Source: Acinetobacter terrestris
GTDB lineage: Bacteria; Pseudomonadota; Gammaproteobacteria; Pseudomonadales; Moraxellaceae
Direction: 5' to 3'
Assembly: GCF_004331155.1 (NCBI RefSeq)
Contig: NZ_SJNZ01000021.1
Location: 1-56,219 of the forward strand
Length of the DNA: 56,219 nt
Part shown: positions 28,988-37,371 of the stretch, in pieces
How positions within the stretch are numbered: the first letter of the stretch is position 1
Layout: each line of letters opens with the position of its first letter
Translations under genes and position numbers: made by a program
The notes under the pieces: generated by a model
What the model was told of the DNA's origin: nothing
Databases searched by the model: none
The model's input: the letters and a program-made list of their open reading frames with translations, nothing else

Positions 28988-29087
28988 ATGAAATATTTAC
29001 TAATCGCTCTTACATTATCTTTACCAATGACTACATTTGCAGGAAACTGTGACAACAGTTGGCAATCGGCAAAAGATGGATCTGATG
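28988..29087 (+). pseudogene. Small exported protein gene, 3' end lost at IS boundary
   Basis: The frame begins MKYLLIALTLSLPMTTFAG, a clear signal peptide, and continues NCDNSWQSAKDGSD before running into the left end of the IS3-family element, where it soon meets a TGA (29093-29095). I recall Acinetobacter proteins with similar exported N-termini and a GNC...W...A.DGS core that continue beyond this point, so this is probably the 5' part of such a gene. No SD was clear; the start rests on the signal peptide. Function unknown. Confidence 0.6.
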
Positions 29088-29148
29088 TGTGCTGAGAAAA
29101 CAGGAGGTTTTAACTTGGTAAACTATAGACACTCATCAGGAGTTTACC

Positions 29149-29448
29149 ATGAGCAAGAAACAGAAGACTTACACCGCAGAATTTAAAGTTGAAGCAATAA
29201 AATTGATTGAAGCCAATCAAGGCAATGTATCGGAAACAGCCAGACAACTTGGCATTTCAATGCAAACTCTTTCAAATTGGAATAATAAAGCAAAGACTGG
29301 CACCTTAGCAGGCACTAAACAATATTCACCTGATCTAAATGCCTTACTCGAAGAAAATAAAAAGCTCAAACAACAGCTCAAAACAGCTGAAATGGAACGT
29401 GAATTTCTAAAAAAGGCAGCAGCGTACTTTGCGAAAGAAAGTCAGTAA
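29149..29448 (+). CDS. IS3-family transposase OrfA
   Basis: The 99-residue protein has an N-terminal helix-turn-helix (TYTAEFKVEAIKLIEANQ; SETARQLGISMQTLSNWN) that binds the element's ends, and a leucine-zipper-like coiled coil (ALLEENKKLKQQLKTAEMER) for dimerisation. Near its end, A AAA AAG at 29409-29415 lies in the OrfA reading phase, the standard place for a -1 shift into OrfB. Confidence 0.95.
   Translation: MSKKQKTYTAEFKVEAIKLIEANQGNVSETARQLGISMQTLSNWNNKAKTGTLAGTKQYSPDLNALLEENKKLKQQLKTAEMEREFLKKAAAYFAKESQ
29409..29415 (+). promoter_or_regulatory. Programmed -1 frameshift heptamer A AAA AAG
   Basis: The heptamer is in the right phase of OrfA (A, AAA 29410-29412, AAG 29413-29415). The OrfB frame is open without a stop from 29409 to the OrfB ATG, so a fused OrfAB transposase can form, as in other IS3 elements. 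Confidence 0.88.
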
Positions 29449-29459
29449 GGTACGCCTAT

Positions 29460-30314
29460 ATGAAACAGCAAAGACATTTATTCCCGATTAGCTTTATGGC
29501 TAGATTACTTCACGTTTCAGTGTCACGATTTTATGATTGGCTAAAACGAGGCATGAATAAAAGATTGGTTCAGCGAAATCAACAGACAATTTTGGTCAAA
29601 ATAGCTCATGAGGAAACTAAACAAAGCTATGGCTATATTCGATTAACTAAGCATTTACAAGCGCAAGGTATCAAAATCAGTACGTATGCTGTACGTCAAA
29701 TAAAAAAGCTCAACCAGCTGTATTGTAAGCGTCATAAGCGTTTCAAAAGAACTACGAAGAGTGATCATAATCGAGCGATCTACGCAAATTTACTAGAGCA
29801 ACAGTTTTCAATGACTAAGCCCAATCTTGCATGGTCAAGCGATATTACATACATTTGGACTGCTGAAGGTTGGTTATACTTGGCAGCAGTAAAAGACCTG
29901 TACACGAAACAAGTGGTTGGCTATAGCTTAAATGAGCGTATGACCGCACAACTTGTTTGCAATGCACTGACTATGGCGATTCGTAATCAAAAACCAACGA
30001 AAGGCTTAATTGTTCATTCGGACAGAGGCAGCCAATATTGCAGCCATGAATATCGAAAGATACTGGAAAAATGTGATTTTCAAGGTTCAATGAGCAAACG
30101 TGGGGACTGTTACGATAATGCACCGATTGAAAGTTTCTGGGGCATACTCAAGAATGAATTAGTGCATCATTGCAACTATAAAACCAGAGATGAAGCTAAA
30201 GCAGATATTACAAAATACATTGTGTTATTTTATAATCAGCGAAGAATTCAAAAGAGTTTGGATTTTAAAACGCCAAATCAAATAGCAGAGAACTTTTATC
30301 GGTTAGCTGCCTAG
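29460..30314 (+). CDS. IS3-family transposase OrfB (DDE catalytic part)
   Basis: The 284-residue protein has an HTH_21-like N-terminus and an integrase core. The catalytic triad is visible as Asp in WSSDITYIW, Asp in VHSDRGSQY and Glu in APIESFWGILKNE, with the spacing expected for IS3 elements. It is in the -1 phase relative to OrfA. It ends at the TAG at 30312-30314; the HEPN fragment beyond the element is in the same frame. Confidence 0.96.
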   Translation: MKQQRHLFPISFMARLLHVSVSRFYDWLKRGMNKRLVQRNQQTILVKIAHEETKQSYGYIRLTKHLQAQGIKISTYAVRQIKKLNQLYCKRHKRFKRTTKSDHNRAIYANLLEQQFSMTKPNLAWSSDITYIWTAEGWLYLAAVKDLYTKQVVGYSLNERMTAQLVCNALTMAIRNQKPTKGLIVHSDRGSQYCSHEYRKILEKCDFQGSMSKRGDCYDNAPIESFWGILKNELVHHCNYKTRDEAKADITKYIVLFYNQRRIQKSLDFKTPNQIAENFYRLAA

Positions 30315-30351
30315 CATATCCCAAGTGAAAGTCTCCTGCTAATTCAGCACA

Positions 30352-30842
30352 TATCAGAATACTCAGGTTTTCTTAATGAAGATGTATTCATTATGCTTCA
30401 TGGATTTTTAATAGCGACATTGGAAAATTATTTAGCAACAAGTTTTATCAAAACAGTGTTAGCCGATGACGAACTTATATTCAAACAAGCAATCCGAGAT
30501 GGCAAAGTTAAAGATAGCAAATTTAAAATTGAAGATTTGCCTGAATGGAAAAATATTTTAAAAGATAAAGTTAAACAATCTTTAGAAGAAATGTCATTTC
30601 ATAATATTGAAACAGTAATGCCACTTTATCGTAACGTTTTAAATTGCACGTTACCTGAGAATTTAAATTGGTTGATTAATGCAGTTAAAACTCGACATGA
30701 TTGTGCACATCGAGCAGGCTATACCGTAGAAGGACAAAAACTATCTATATCAAAAGAAAATATCTTTGAATTAATTGAGCAGTTGAATACCTTTTCGAAA
30801 TGTATTGAGGATCAAGTCAATGTAAATCCTCAGTACACTTAA
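30352..30842 (+). pseudogene. HEPN-domain (RiboL-PSP-HEPN-like) protein, N-terminus lost at IS boundary
   Basis: The frame is open from the IS right end (SEYSGFLNEDVFIM...) and on to 30842. The first ATG is at 30393, which would give 149 residues. The C-terminal part contains TRHDCAHRAGYTVEG, where R-x4-H (Arg-HDCA-His) is the catalytic signature of HEPN ribonucleases, together with ENYLATSF helices typical of the family. HEPN proteins often work in toxin-antitoxin or phage-defence systems. The natural start is missing, so it is probably inactive or expressed as a shortened protein. Confidence 0.65.
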
Positions 30843-30931
30843 AATAATGTCACTTTCAAAAAAGTATTCTAGATCACCAAACTTGAAGACTTAGGACGCA
30901 TCCAACTTTCCAAGCCCTTTTTATGCGTAAC

Positions 30932-31086
30932 TAATACCCTCATCCCCCGCCTTCTCCCAGTGGGAGAAGGAGCTTTCATTAAAAATCAAATCCTGTTTTA
31001 AAATTAATATTGAAAGTTCCCTGTCCTTTTAGGAGATGAGCATCCTCAGAATATATTCTGAGTGCGAAAGGGATAGGTATTTTCAA
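30932..31086. repeat. Palindrome-rich repeat cluster (REP-like)
   Basis: CCTTCTCCCA-G-TGGGAGAAGG is a perfect palindrome at 30950-30970, preceded by CCCTCATCCCCCG, as in REP-type elements. At 31010-31086 a second unit runs from TTGAAAG to TTTTCAA with loosely complementary arms (CCTGTCC and GGATAGG) and an 18-base perfect palindrome CTCAGAATATATTCTGAG at 31045-31062. These lie between the HEPN fragment and the 3' end of the next gene. Copies elsewhere in the genome cannot be seen here. Confidence 0.55.
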
Positions 31087-31091
31087 CAGAA

Positions 31092-31613
31092 TTACTTTCT
31101 AATTGTCCCCAACTTATTCCACACATCAGGCGTTAAAAATGTCATCACCATCTTATTCAGGTCGACATAACGCAGTACACCTTTCAACTGCTGATTCACC
31201 TCAGGATTTTTCACAATCGCTTCACCCGTAGTCCGACCTAATTCCTGAAAACTATCACCTACCGCTTGCAAGCCTTCTGCCTGAATCACGGCTTTGGTTT
31301 GACTCGAGCATTGCTCCACCAAGATGCGCTGTAAAACGGTCGCCAGGCTTTTATCCAGTTGCTCTTTCTGAACATCGGTCACCTGACTAAAGCTTTTTAA
31401 ATCCGGATGGGTCGATAAAGCCACAAAGGTCCATTGCAGTACAGTTTTCTTATCTGTCTCGGTTGTCGATTTCACTAGACAATCACTTAATTGATCGACC
31501 GTTGGCCCTGCTGTCGCCAATTGCGCGGAACCCAACAATGCAACTGCCATTAAAGCTAAAAAACCTATACGTGACATGCTATGACGAGCAGTGGTTAAAA
31601 CTTTGCGAGACAT
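31092..31613 (-). CDS. Exported hypothetical protein
   Basis: The 173-residue protein is not recognised beyond being an Acinetobacter-type exported protein. A basic start (MSRKVLTTARHSMSRIG) and a hydrophobic stretch (FLALMAVALLGSAQLATA) form a signal peptide with cleavage likely after ATA. The mature part is mostly helical and has two cysteines that could pair (DCLVKS and EQCSSQ). It is predicted to be periplasmic. GGAG lies eight bases before the ATG. The palindrome cluster lies just past its stop. Confidence 0.72.
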   Translation of the reverse strand: MSRKVLTTARHSMSRIGFLALMAVALLGSAQLATAGPTVDQLSDCLVKSTTETDKKTVLQWTFVALSTHPDLKSFSQVTDVQKEQLDKSLATVLQRILVEQCSSQTKAVIQAEGLQAVGDSFQELGRTTGEAIVKNPEVNQQLKGVLRYVDLNKMVMTFLTPDVWNKLGTIRK

Positions 31614-31803
31614 AAGGCGAACTCCAGAGAAAAATCATTCTCTTTGTATCATAACGTTGAAGTCTTTACCTGTTATGACTCTGTAAACTGAACTCACTGA
31701 AAATTGACTTAAAAATTAAAAAATGATGTTTTTCCATTAAATTAAAATATCAAATCCAACACAATGAAATTCATCTGGGCTATGGGTTAGAGATCAGCCT
31801 CGA

Positions 31804-31834
31804 TCCAATCATTGGGATCACCCAAATGATTGGA
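31804..31834 (-). other. Bulged hairpin after the lipoprotein gene
   Basis: TCCAATCATTGGG pairs with CCCAAATGATTGGA with one bulged A, around ATCA. It sits just past the stop of the 31870-32862 gene. There is no T run, so it is an RNA-stabilising or weak terminator stem. Confidence 0.45.
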
Positions 31835-31869
31835 TGAATCGTTTAAAATTCCAATTTAATAGCGTCACA

Positions 31870-32862
31870 TTACTTGATCTGCCTCAACATATTCTTCGCA
31901 CCGGCATGATTATAATTATTGGCTAAATTCTGCAATATTTTAACTGCCTGCCCTTTCGAATTAGCAAAACGGCTGCTATAACTTGGTACATTGGTTAAAC
32001 AGCGCGCGACCAGCATTCCGGATTCAGTATAAACTTTGGTTCCGTCGGTTCCCTGTAACTTGCCGTAGTTATAAGCACGTTGCGCATTATTACAGGCAGC
32101 AACCTGATTTTTACCACTATTCAAATCACGGCGTGCCGCAACATAAGATTTGAGCTGTTGCTGCTGTAATGTTTCCGCAACTTGTGCAGACTGTTTTAAG
32201 GGCAATTCAGGCGTAGGCTTGGTTTCTTTTTTAGTTTCAAGCTCTTTTTTAACTTCCATTTCTTTTGATGTAACCGCTTTATTTTTTAAATTTTTAGCGC
32301 TTTGATTATTTACAGTGGTTTTTTTTGCAGCACCATTATTTGCAGAATTGGCACTGGAATAAAATTTTTGAGCGTCTACAGCCGTCATTATTTTAGTTTG
32401 GAGCACCACCATACGTGCTTCACTACCATCATCCAGCTTGCGTTCAGCCACAGGTTCAATAGATACAATCCAGCTTTGCCCATCACTTTGCACACACTTA
32501 TATGCGCCTATGCCCTGCTTGACACTGCTATAGGTAGAGAGCATTTTTTTATCCCACTGATTCTTGATCAAATTCATTGAACTTTTATGTAAAAGGGAAA
32601 ACTTGCCACCCTTGGCAGAACAATAACTATTTAAATGTTTTCTTGGATATAAAGATTGGGGATCTTTATTGCTTTGCTTGGGTCCCCAAGAATAGACATA
32701 TTCTTTCGCCCGACCATTTGCAGCATTAATATTCTTCTGAACAATGAGTTCCTGAGGTGAGTTAAAATTTTTAACTGAATCCGAGCTAAAACTGTCAATA
32801 CTGGTACAGCCGTGTAAAGCGATGCCCACTCCACCCATCAAGATGAATGTTCTGAAATTCAC
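31870..32862 (-). CDS. Predicted lipoprotein, function unknown
   Basis: The 330-residue protein starts at a GTG (32862). Its N-terminus MNFRTFILMGGVGIALHGCTS has the lipobox LHGC, so it should be lipid-anchored. A middle stretch of about 60 residues is lysine-rich and repetitive (KKTTVNNQSAKNLKNKAVTS; KEMEVKKELETKKETK), likely a flexible linker. The C-terminal part (VAACNNAQRAYNYGKLQGTD; KAVKILQNLANNYNHAGAKN, roughly) looks helical, perhaps a small repeat domain. The SD is weak. Not recognised further. Confidence 0.68.
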   Translation of the reverse strand: MNFRTFILMGGVGIALHGCTSIDSFSSDSVKNFNSPQELIVQKNINAANGRAKEYVYSWGPKQSNKDPQSLYPRKHLNSYCSAKGGKFSLLHKSSMNLIKNQWDKKMLSTYSSVKQGIGAYKCVQSDGQSWIVSIEPVAERKLDDGSEARMVVLQTKIMTAVDAQKFYSSANSANNGAAKKTTVNNQSAKNLKNKAVTSKEMEVKKELETKKETKPTPELPLKQSAQVAETLQQQQLKSYVAARRDLNSGKNQVAACNNAQRAYNYGKLQGTDGTKVYTESGMLVARCLTNVPSYSSRFANSKGQAVKILQNLANNYNHAGAKNMLRQIK

Positions 32863-33266
32863 GTATCAATTCTCAATTATGCCGTATGAATGAAAATATA
32901 TGAAAATACAAAAAATAACAAACTCATAACTTTGATTTTATTATTGATTTTACTGAACTGTTTTTCGAATTTCTTATTCAAAACTGGCTAAAAAATGCCA
33001 ATCCTTAAGTGCTTTATGCTTAAAATTTGAACTATACAACAGTTCAATTGTATTTTTAAGATTTTTATCATGGGTTGAGAAAAACTCATTTCCGTAACTA
33101 TTCGACAATTTTAATGCTGAGCTGAGCAGTTTTTATCTTTTTAATCCTAGGATTTTTTTCATCTTATTGGCCCTATCACTGACATAGTGTTTTTCAATAA
33201 TCGCGTCATGAGCAGCAGATGCTCCAAACAAATATTCATTCCCTCTTTATCTATTTATAAAATGAA
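32863..33266. other. AT-rich intergenic region, no gene seen
   Basis: The 404 bases between the lipoprotein start and the DUF1176-like gene end show no convincing open frame or strong hairpin. It likely holds the lipoprotein promoter. Confidence 0.5.
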
Positions 33267-34337
33267 TCACTTCACCACAGCTTCAATCAGATACAAATCC
33301 CAGACTCCCCCCGGGAAACCTTTACACATGCCTGTCCAGTGGTCTATCGTTTTGACAAAAGTTTGGCCGTTCCAGATCCATTGACTCGTTGCCCAGCAAT
33401 CTCCAAGACCACGACCCTTTTGTGCACTGCGGATTTCACCGGAAGCAAAATCTGAGGCAAATTCGGTCACAAAGGTGGCTTTTCCTTTTAAAGATTCATC
33501 CAGAACCCACGCGCCATAGCCTTCATTATAGGCACCACGCCAGCATAGTGTTGTTGCCAGGACTTTTTGATTGGTGAGTTTATAAATTTCTATAGCTTGA
33601 GGTTTTGCCACAGTATCATCAGGAATACCTTCACAAAATGCATGCGCATCCTGAAGTACGGGTTGGGCAGCCATAAGAAGCGTGTGTAAGGCTTGGTACT
33701 GTTCAGTATTGGGCTGCAGGGTCAAATAAGGTTTTGCCGCTGTATTAACCTTCTTAACCATCGGCTTTGGCTGGGCAGCCAATACTTTGGATTCATTCGC
33801 TGCACCCTTTTTTACCAATGCGCCGACTGTGCCAGTTCGCTTCTGGAAATCATCCATTTTCAGTAAAGTCGCCGTCATACCTGCATCTGAAACCTGCCAG
33901 CTATAATGGTTATTTTTAAACACGATTTTTACGTTTTTCTGGGTGTACTGTAATAATCCATGGGTTTGCTGGGTATTCAGGGTTCCGGTTAAAGGCTCAG
34001 TCGAAGTATTTACATTGACTGCACCAAAATCTCTACCATTTAGATAAAAGTGAATATTTTTAAGTTTTTTATTATCTAAAGTCTGACCATCACTGGATAA
34101 GGCAAATTTTGCCTGAACTGCCTGTTTTACCCCGGCCTGACGCGTCAGCAATATTGAAGCAGGCATCATTTGTGCACTATCCGGCTGATACCCTGCCGCA
34201 CGGCACGTTCCGGTATTGCTACAATGAACTTCCCAGTCCCGATAAGAAAAAGACTGGCCTTGAATATCTTGGGCCACCGTGAATGGACTCAACGCGGTTA
34301 AACAAATTAGTGAAATCAAACTGTAGAAAATGTTCAT
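33267..34337 (-). CDS. Exported DUF1176-like protein
   Basis: The 356-residue protein has a signal peptide (MNIFYSLISLICLTALSPF ending at VAQ) and then the pattern of DUF1176 proteins: FSYRDWEVHCSNTGTCRAAGY near the start, a repeated globular middle, and a C-terminal RGLGDCWATSQWIWNGQTF with KTIDHWTGMCKGFPGG. Four cysteines may pair. The family is periplasmic and of unknown function. GGGATAAG precedes the ATG. The assignment rests on recognising the motif pattern. Confidence 0.8.
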   Translation of the reverse strand: MNIFYSLISLICLTALSPFTVAQDIQGQSFSYRDWEVHCSNTGTCRAAGYQPDSAQMMPASILLTRQAGVKQAVQAKFALSSDGQTLDNKKLKNIHFYLNGRDFGAVNVNTSTEPLTGTLNTQQTHGLLQYTQKNVKIVFKNNHYSWQVSDAGMTATLLKMDDFQKRTGTVGALVKKGAANESKVLAAQPKPMVKKVNTAAKPYLTLQPNTEQYQALHTLLMAAQPVLQDAHAFCEGIPDDTVAKPQAIEIYKLTNQKVLATTLCWRGAYNEGYGAWVLDESLKGKATFVTEFASDFASGEIRSAQKGRGLGDCWATSQWIWNGQTFVKTIDHWTGMCKGFPGGVWDLYLIEAVVK

Positions 34338-34893
34338 CTTTTCTTATCCCAGCCTTTTTTATCAATATACCGCTTAATGATGATTTTCAATGTTGCTGAA
34401 TCATTTCAAAATGCTGTTATTTATCCCTTCAAATACCCATCCAACCTGACTCAGCTTACTGCTATATGAAGCCTATTTAAAAAATAAAAATCAAAAAGCC
34501 CGCAAGATACCTAATGCAAGTCAGTTAAGAAATTGGCTGGCATTTTCTATTTTGAATTAATCATGTTATTTGATACGCGAATACGTCATTCGCAACTGTT
34601 TGAGGCAGGATTACATGAAGGAAATTACTGTTTCTGTAATGGATTTGCTACTTGATGGTATTGAACGAGTTTTGCGATGAAAGGACTTTAAATAAATTAT
34701 TTAAAGTCTTTGTAAGATGCTTTTCTTGCGAAGCTTCGCTTCTCATTTGGCTAAACAAAACAACTGACGACTCCAAATATTTGATTTTTAAAATAAGACT
34801 CCGCTATGAATAAGCCAAAAGTTAAGGAGTTTATGGTCAAACTCCTTAACTGATCAGCATTACGCACGATGCGGGCTTTTATTTCAATTCAAA
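34338..34893. other. Intergenic region with two hairpins
   Basis: The 556 bases hold the sbmA terminator (34821-34850) and an AT-rich 12-base palindrome GACTTTAAATAA/TTATTTAAAGTC (34684-34708). A 30-codon frame at 34564-34656 has no recognisable product or ribosome site and was not called. Confidence 0.5.
34821..34850 (-). terminator. Terminator of the SbmA-type transporter gene
   Basis: GTTAAGGAGTTT pairs perfectly with AAACTCCTTAAC around six bases. On the minus-strand transcript the stem is followed by TTTT. Confidence 0.85.
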
Positions 34894-36090
34894 CTATTTA
34901 TGCAAGGTCGACTCAAACGCTCTTAAACGTTTATAAATCGAAAGCAGTTCAATAATGGTGGGCCATGACTCAATTAAATACTGGAATGATTCACGCACCT
35001 TGCCAAACACATTGGCAATCTGCATCATCAGGCCCAGCGTGATTGCACCTGCGGCAATACTCGGGAACAGCACAAATAAACCGTACAGATTATCCAGTTG
35101 CATATACCAGATACGCACCATATTAAAATAAGCATAATGGAAATATAAACGGAAATAGTTAAAACGTACGCGGCTAAACAGTTCTTTTAAAGTCAGCGGA
35201 TCGGCACGCTCTGCATAATCTTCACCATATACCAGTTCTTTACGGTACGCGGCTTCCACCTTTTGGTTATTAAATTCTAAACCCGGCAATTTATAACCGA
35301 CCACCATCAGCACGACTGTACCAAAGACCGCCCAGCTAATGGCTGCCCAAACCAGTGCATAGGGAATTTCACCAATCACAGGCAGTTGTTTCACATGCGA
35401 TGACAACTGCAATAACACCGGCAAGAACGCCATTAAAGTCATCAAGGCTTGAATGAAACTCACCCCCAGACTTTCAGTAGTTTTGGCAAAGCGCATGGTA
35501 TCTTCCTGAATACGCTGCGAAGCCCCTTCAATATGACGTAACTGTTCCCAATGTGCGGTGTAATAGTCATTCATGGCTGTACGCCAGCGGAAAATATAAT
35601 GACTGACAAAGAACAGGTTAAATACTGCAATCGTGACATAAACCATGGCGACATACAGGAAGGTCATGGTTTCACCGTAGAGTAAATTGACATCTCCACC
35701 GCCACTGCCGAGCATTTTCTGAATCAGGTCGTAAAACGGGCTGTACCACGCATTCACAACGACATTGACCTGCACTGAAAACCAGATATTAAACAGAATA
35801 AAGGCAGAACCCCAGACTGACCATCCTTGCCATGGATTGCTGGATTTGATTCTCCAGAACAGGGCAAAAATAACCGTTGAGACCAGAAACCATAGATAAA
35901 ACCATAAAAATGAGGGTGTCCAGAAACGACTTACGCCAATAGGCAATTCCGCCTCATGATATCCGGGTGCAAAACCTAAAAATGTTCCCCAACCACTTCC
36001 ACCTGAATACCACAAAGCTACATTGATTAAAAACCAAAGCAGCAACGACAAAAAGAACCACTTCGGGTTCGGAAAAAAAGATCTAAACAT
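34894..36090 (-). CDS. sbmA: Peptide antibiotic transporter of the SbmA/BacA family
   Basis: SbmA is an inner-membrane, proton-driven importer of peptides and antibiotics such as microcin B17, bleomycin and proline-rich antimicrobial peptides. The 398-residue protein matches SbmA along its length: [20 protein letters not shown] at the start, [52 protein letters not shown], and [20 protein letters not shown]. There is no ABC ATPase domain, as expected of SbmA rather than BacA-ABC fusions. About eight membrane segments are visible. The SD is weak. Confidence 0.94.
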   Translation of the reverse strand: MFRSFFPNPKWFFLSLLLWFLINVALWYSGGSGWGTFLGFAPGYHEAELPIGVSRFWTPSFLWFYLWFLVSTVIFALFWRIKSSNPWQGWSVWGSAFILFNIWFSVQVNVVVNAWYSPFYDLIQKMLGSGGGDVNLLYGETMTFLYVAMVYVTIAVFNLFFVSHYIFRWRTAMNDYYTAHWEQLRHIEGASQRIQEDTMRFAKTTESLGVSFIQALMTLMAFLPVLLQLSSHVKQLPVIGEIPYALVWAAISWAVFGTVVLMVVGYKLPGLEFNNQKVEAAYRKELVYGEDYAERADPLTLKELFSRVRFNYFRLYFHYAYFNMVRIWYMQLDNLYGLFVLFPSIAAGAITLGLMMQIANVFGKVRESFQYLIESWPTIIELLSIYKRLRAFESTLHK

Positions 36091-36678
36091 TGCGTATGGA
36101 TATTCCTTTATTTTTTAATGTACAACCTAAGCCACCCACGCAAACTAAACAATTTTAGCTGCCATGGATGAATCCGCCATTATTCTAGTATTTTCATCTT
36201 TGTAACAACTTATTCCCTGTTTGGGAAATGTTTTTTCGCGTGAGTCAGCTTCAGCAACCCGACATTTCAATAAACAATACGTACTTTTAAATTAACCCAG
36301 CGCTGATATTTTCATCATTTCACTTCATTATGGATACACAGCGCAAAGGAAATCAGTTTTACTCATCTCTTTTAATGGAATCAAAGTAGCATTGCAAAGC
36401 TAACAAACCGATCCACTAGATAACTGACTAGGCTAATGTTCATTCATTAAATCAATATTAAAACAACATTAGAAAAACCATCCAATGAGCTCATGAGTTT
36501 TACTTTATTGCTCAGCGAATAACTTTGAAACATTTATAATTTTTATTTAATGTGCATATCACATAAAACTTCCATCTGATTTTTTTTGATTTAATTCTCA
36601 ATGCTGATAAAATTAGTTAAACATCTATCAAATCATGCTAGTATTTTATTAGCTTAGTGAAACGCTCGGGGAAGCAAA
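36091..36678. other. Intergenic region, no gene seen
   Basis: The 588 bases upstream of sbmA contain many stops on both strands and no protein-like frame. They probably include the sbmA promoter and that of the small gene at 36679. Confidence 0.5.
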
Positions 36679-36873
36679 ATGGACAATTCAGTCATCGAAT
36701 TATTAAAACCAGTCGTTCTAAAAAAAGAAAATTGCAATCCTTTGGTTTTTGAACAAGGGACTATTTTAAAAGTCGTAATGCATACGCCTACCGGTCTGCT
36801 TGTATCAGATGATTCAAACTTTAATTTCACCGTTTCTTTAAATGATAAAAATGAAGTATGGCGCGAACTATAA
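36679..36873 (+). CDS. Small protein of unknown function
   Basis: The 64-residue product (MDNSVIELLKPVVLKKENCN followed by a hydrophobic-polar beta-like pattern) is not recognised. It has a good ribosome site (CGGGGAAG seven bases before ATG) and ordinary composition, which supports a real gene. It stands alone between sbmA and the HEPN-like gene. An antisense frame covers the same bases but has no such signals. Confidence 0.6.
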   Translation: MDNSVIELLKPVVLKKENCNPLVFEQGTILKVVMHTPTGLLVSDDSNFNFTVSLNDKNEVWREL

Positions 36874-37371
36874 AATTCGATCCACACCTTCCAGATTTAA
36901 AAAGCTGTCTTGTATGATCTAAATTTGAGTGCAATTCCCCCAATCCAGATACTAGATCATAAAGTTTTCAATTTATTAGAATAAATCCAATATGTTCTGG
37001 TGCTGTCATTTTCAACAGCACTAAATCATTTGCTCTGCTGAACAAGTTCTTTTATTTTTAAGTTTCTATCCTCTGCTTATTTAAAATTTCCCAATCTAGT
37101 GATTCTATATTTCATTCATTCGTAGAAAATTTGAACTCACCCCATCCTTCTATTTAGTTAGCTGCTCTTTCACTGGCTGTGCTTTTAATTTCCTCTATAT
37201 CCACAACTCTATACCCATAAATAGAGTGCATTAAACATTTCTTTAGGAAAAATGTGCATCCAGAAAAATACACCATCCTGTGTTTGGATGATGTATTTGC
37301 TAAGATCATTTCAGAACTTTGCTTCGTTAAATTTCAAATCAGCAAGATTCAATTCAATGATCTTTATTTTA
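36874..37371. other. Intergenic region with a terminator
   Basis: The 498 bases are AT-rich and hold only the terminator at 37264-37298. No protein-like frame was found. Confidence 0.5.
37264..37298 (-). terminator. Terminator of the HEPN-like gene
   Basis: AATACACCATCC and GGATGATGTATT pair with one wobble around TGTGTTT, and TTTTT follows on the minus-strand transcript, 74 bases past the stop of the 37372-38178 gene. Confidence 0.75.

Larger units (their letters stand above)
29088..30351 (+). mobile_element. Complete IS3-family insertion sequence (1264 bases)
   Basis: Ends are defined by imperfect inverted repeats. The left end reads TGTGCTGA, then CAGGAG and ACTTGG at the same spacing as the complement of the right end (TCAGCACA at 30344-30351). 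It encodes OrfA and OrfB with a canonical frameshift signal. No direct target duplication is visible (ATG on the left, TAT on the right), and the flanks belong to different genes. Both open frames look intact, so the element may be active. Confidence 0.92.

Noticed and set aside
28972..30361. ATATCAGAAT on both sides of the IS as a possible target duplication
   Set aside because: The left copy lies more than 100 bases from the IS end, so it cannot be a target duplication; it is probably coincidence.
30377..30398. AAGATGTATTC resembling half an NsrR site
   Set aside because: The second half is poor and it lies within the HEPN fragment's coding frame; chance similarity is likely in AT-rich DNA.
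34564..34656. 30-codon frame in the sbmA-DUF1176 gap
   Set aside because: No ribosome site, no recognisable product and atypical composition.
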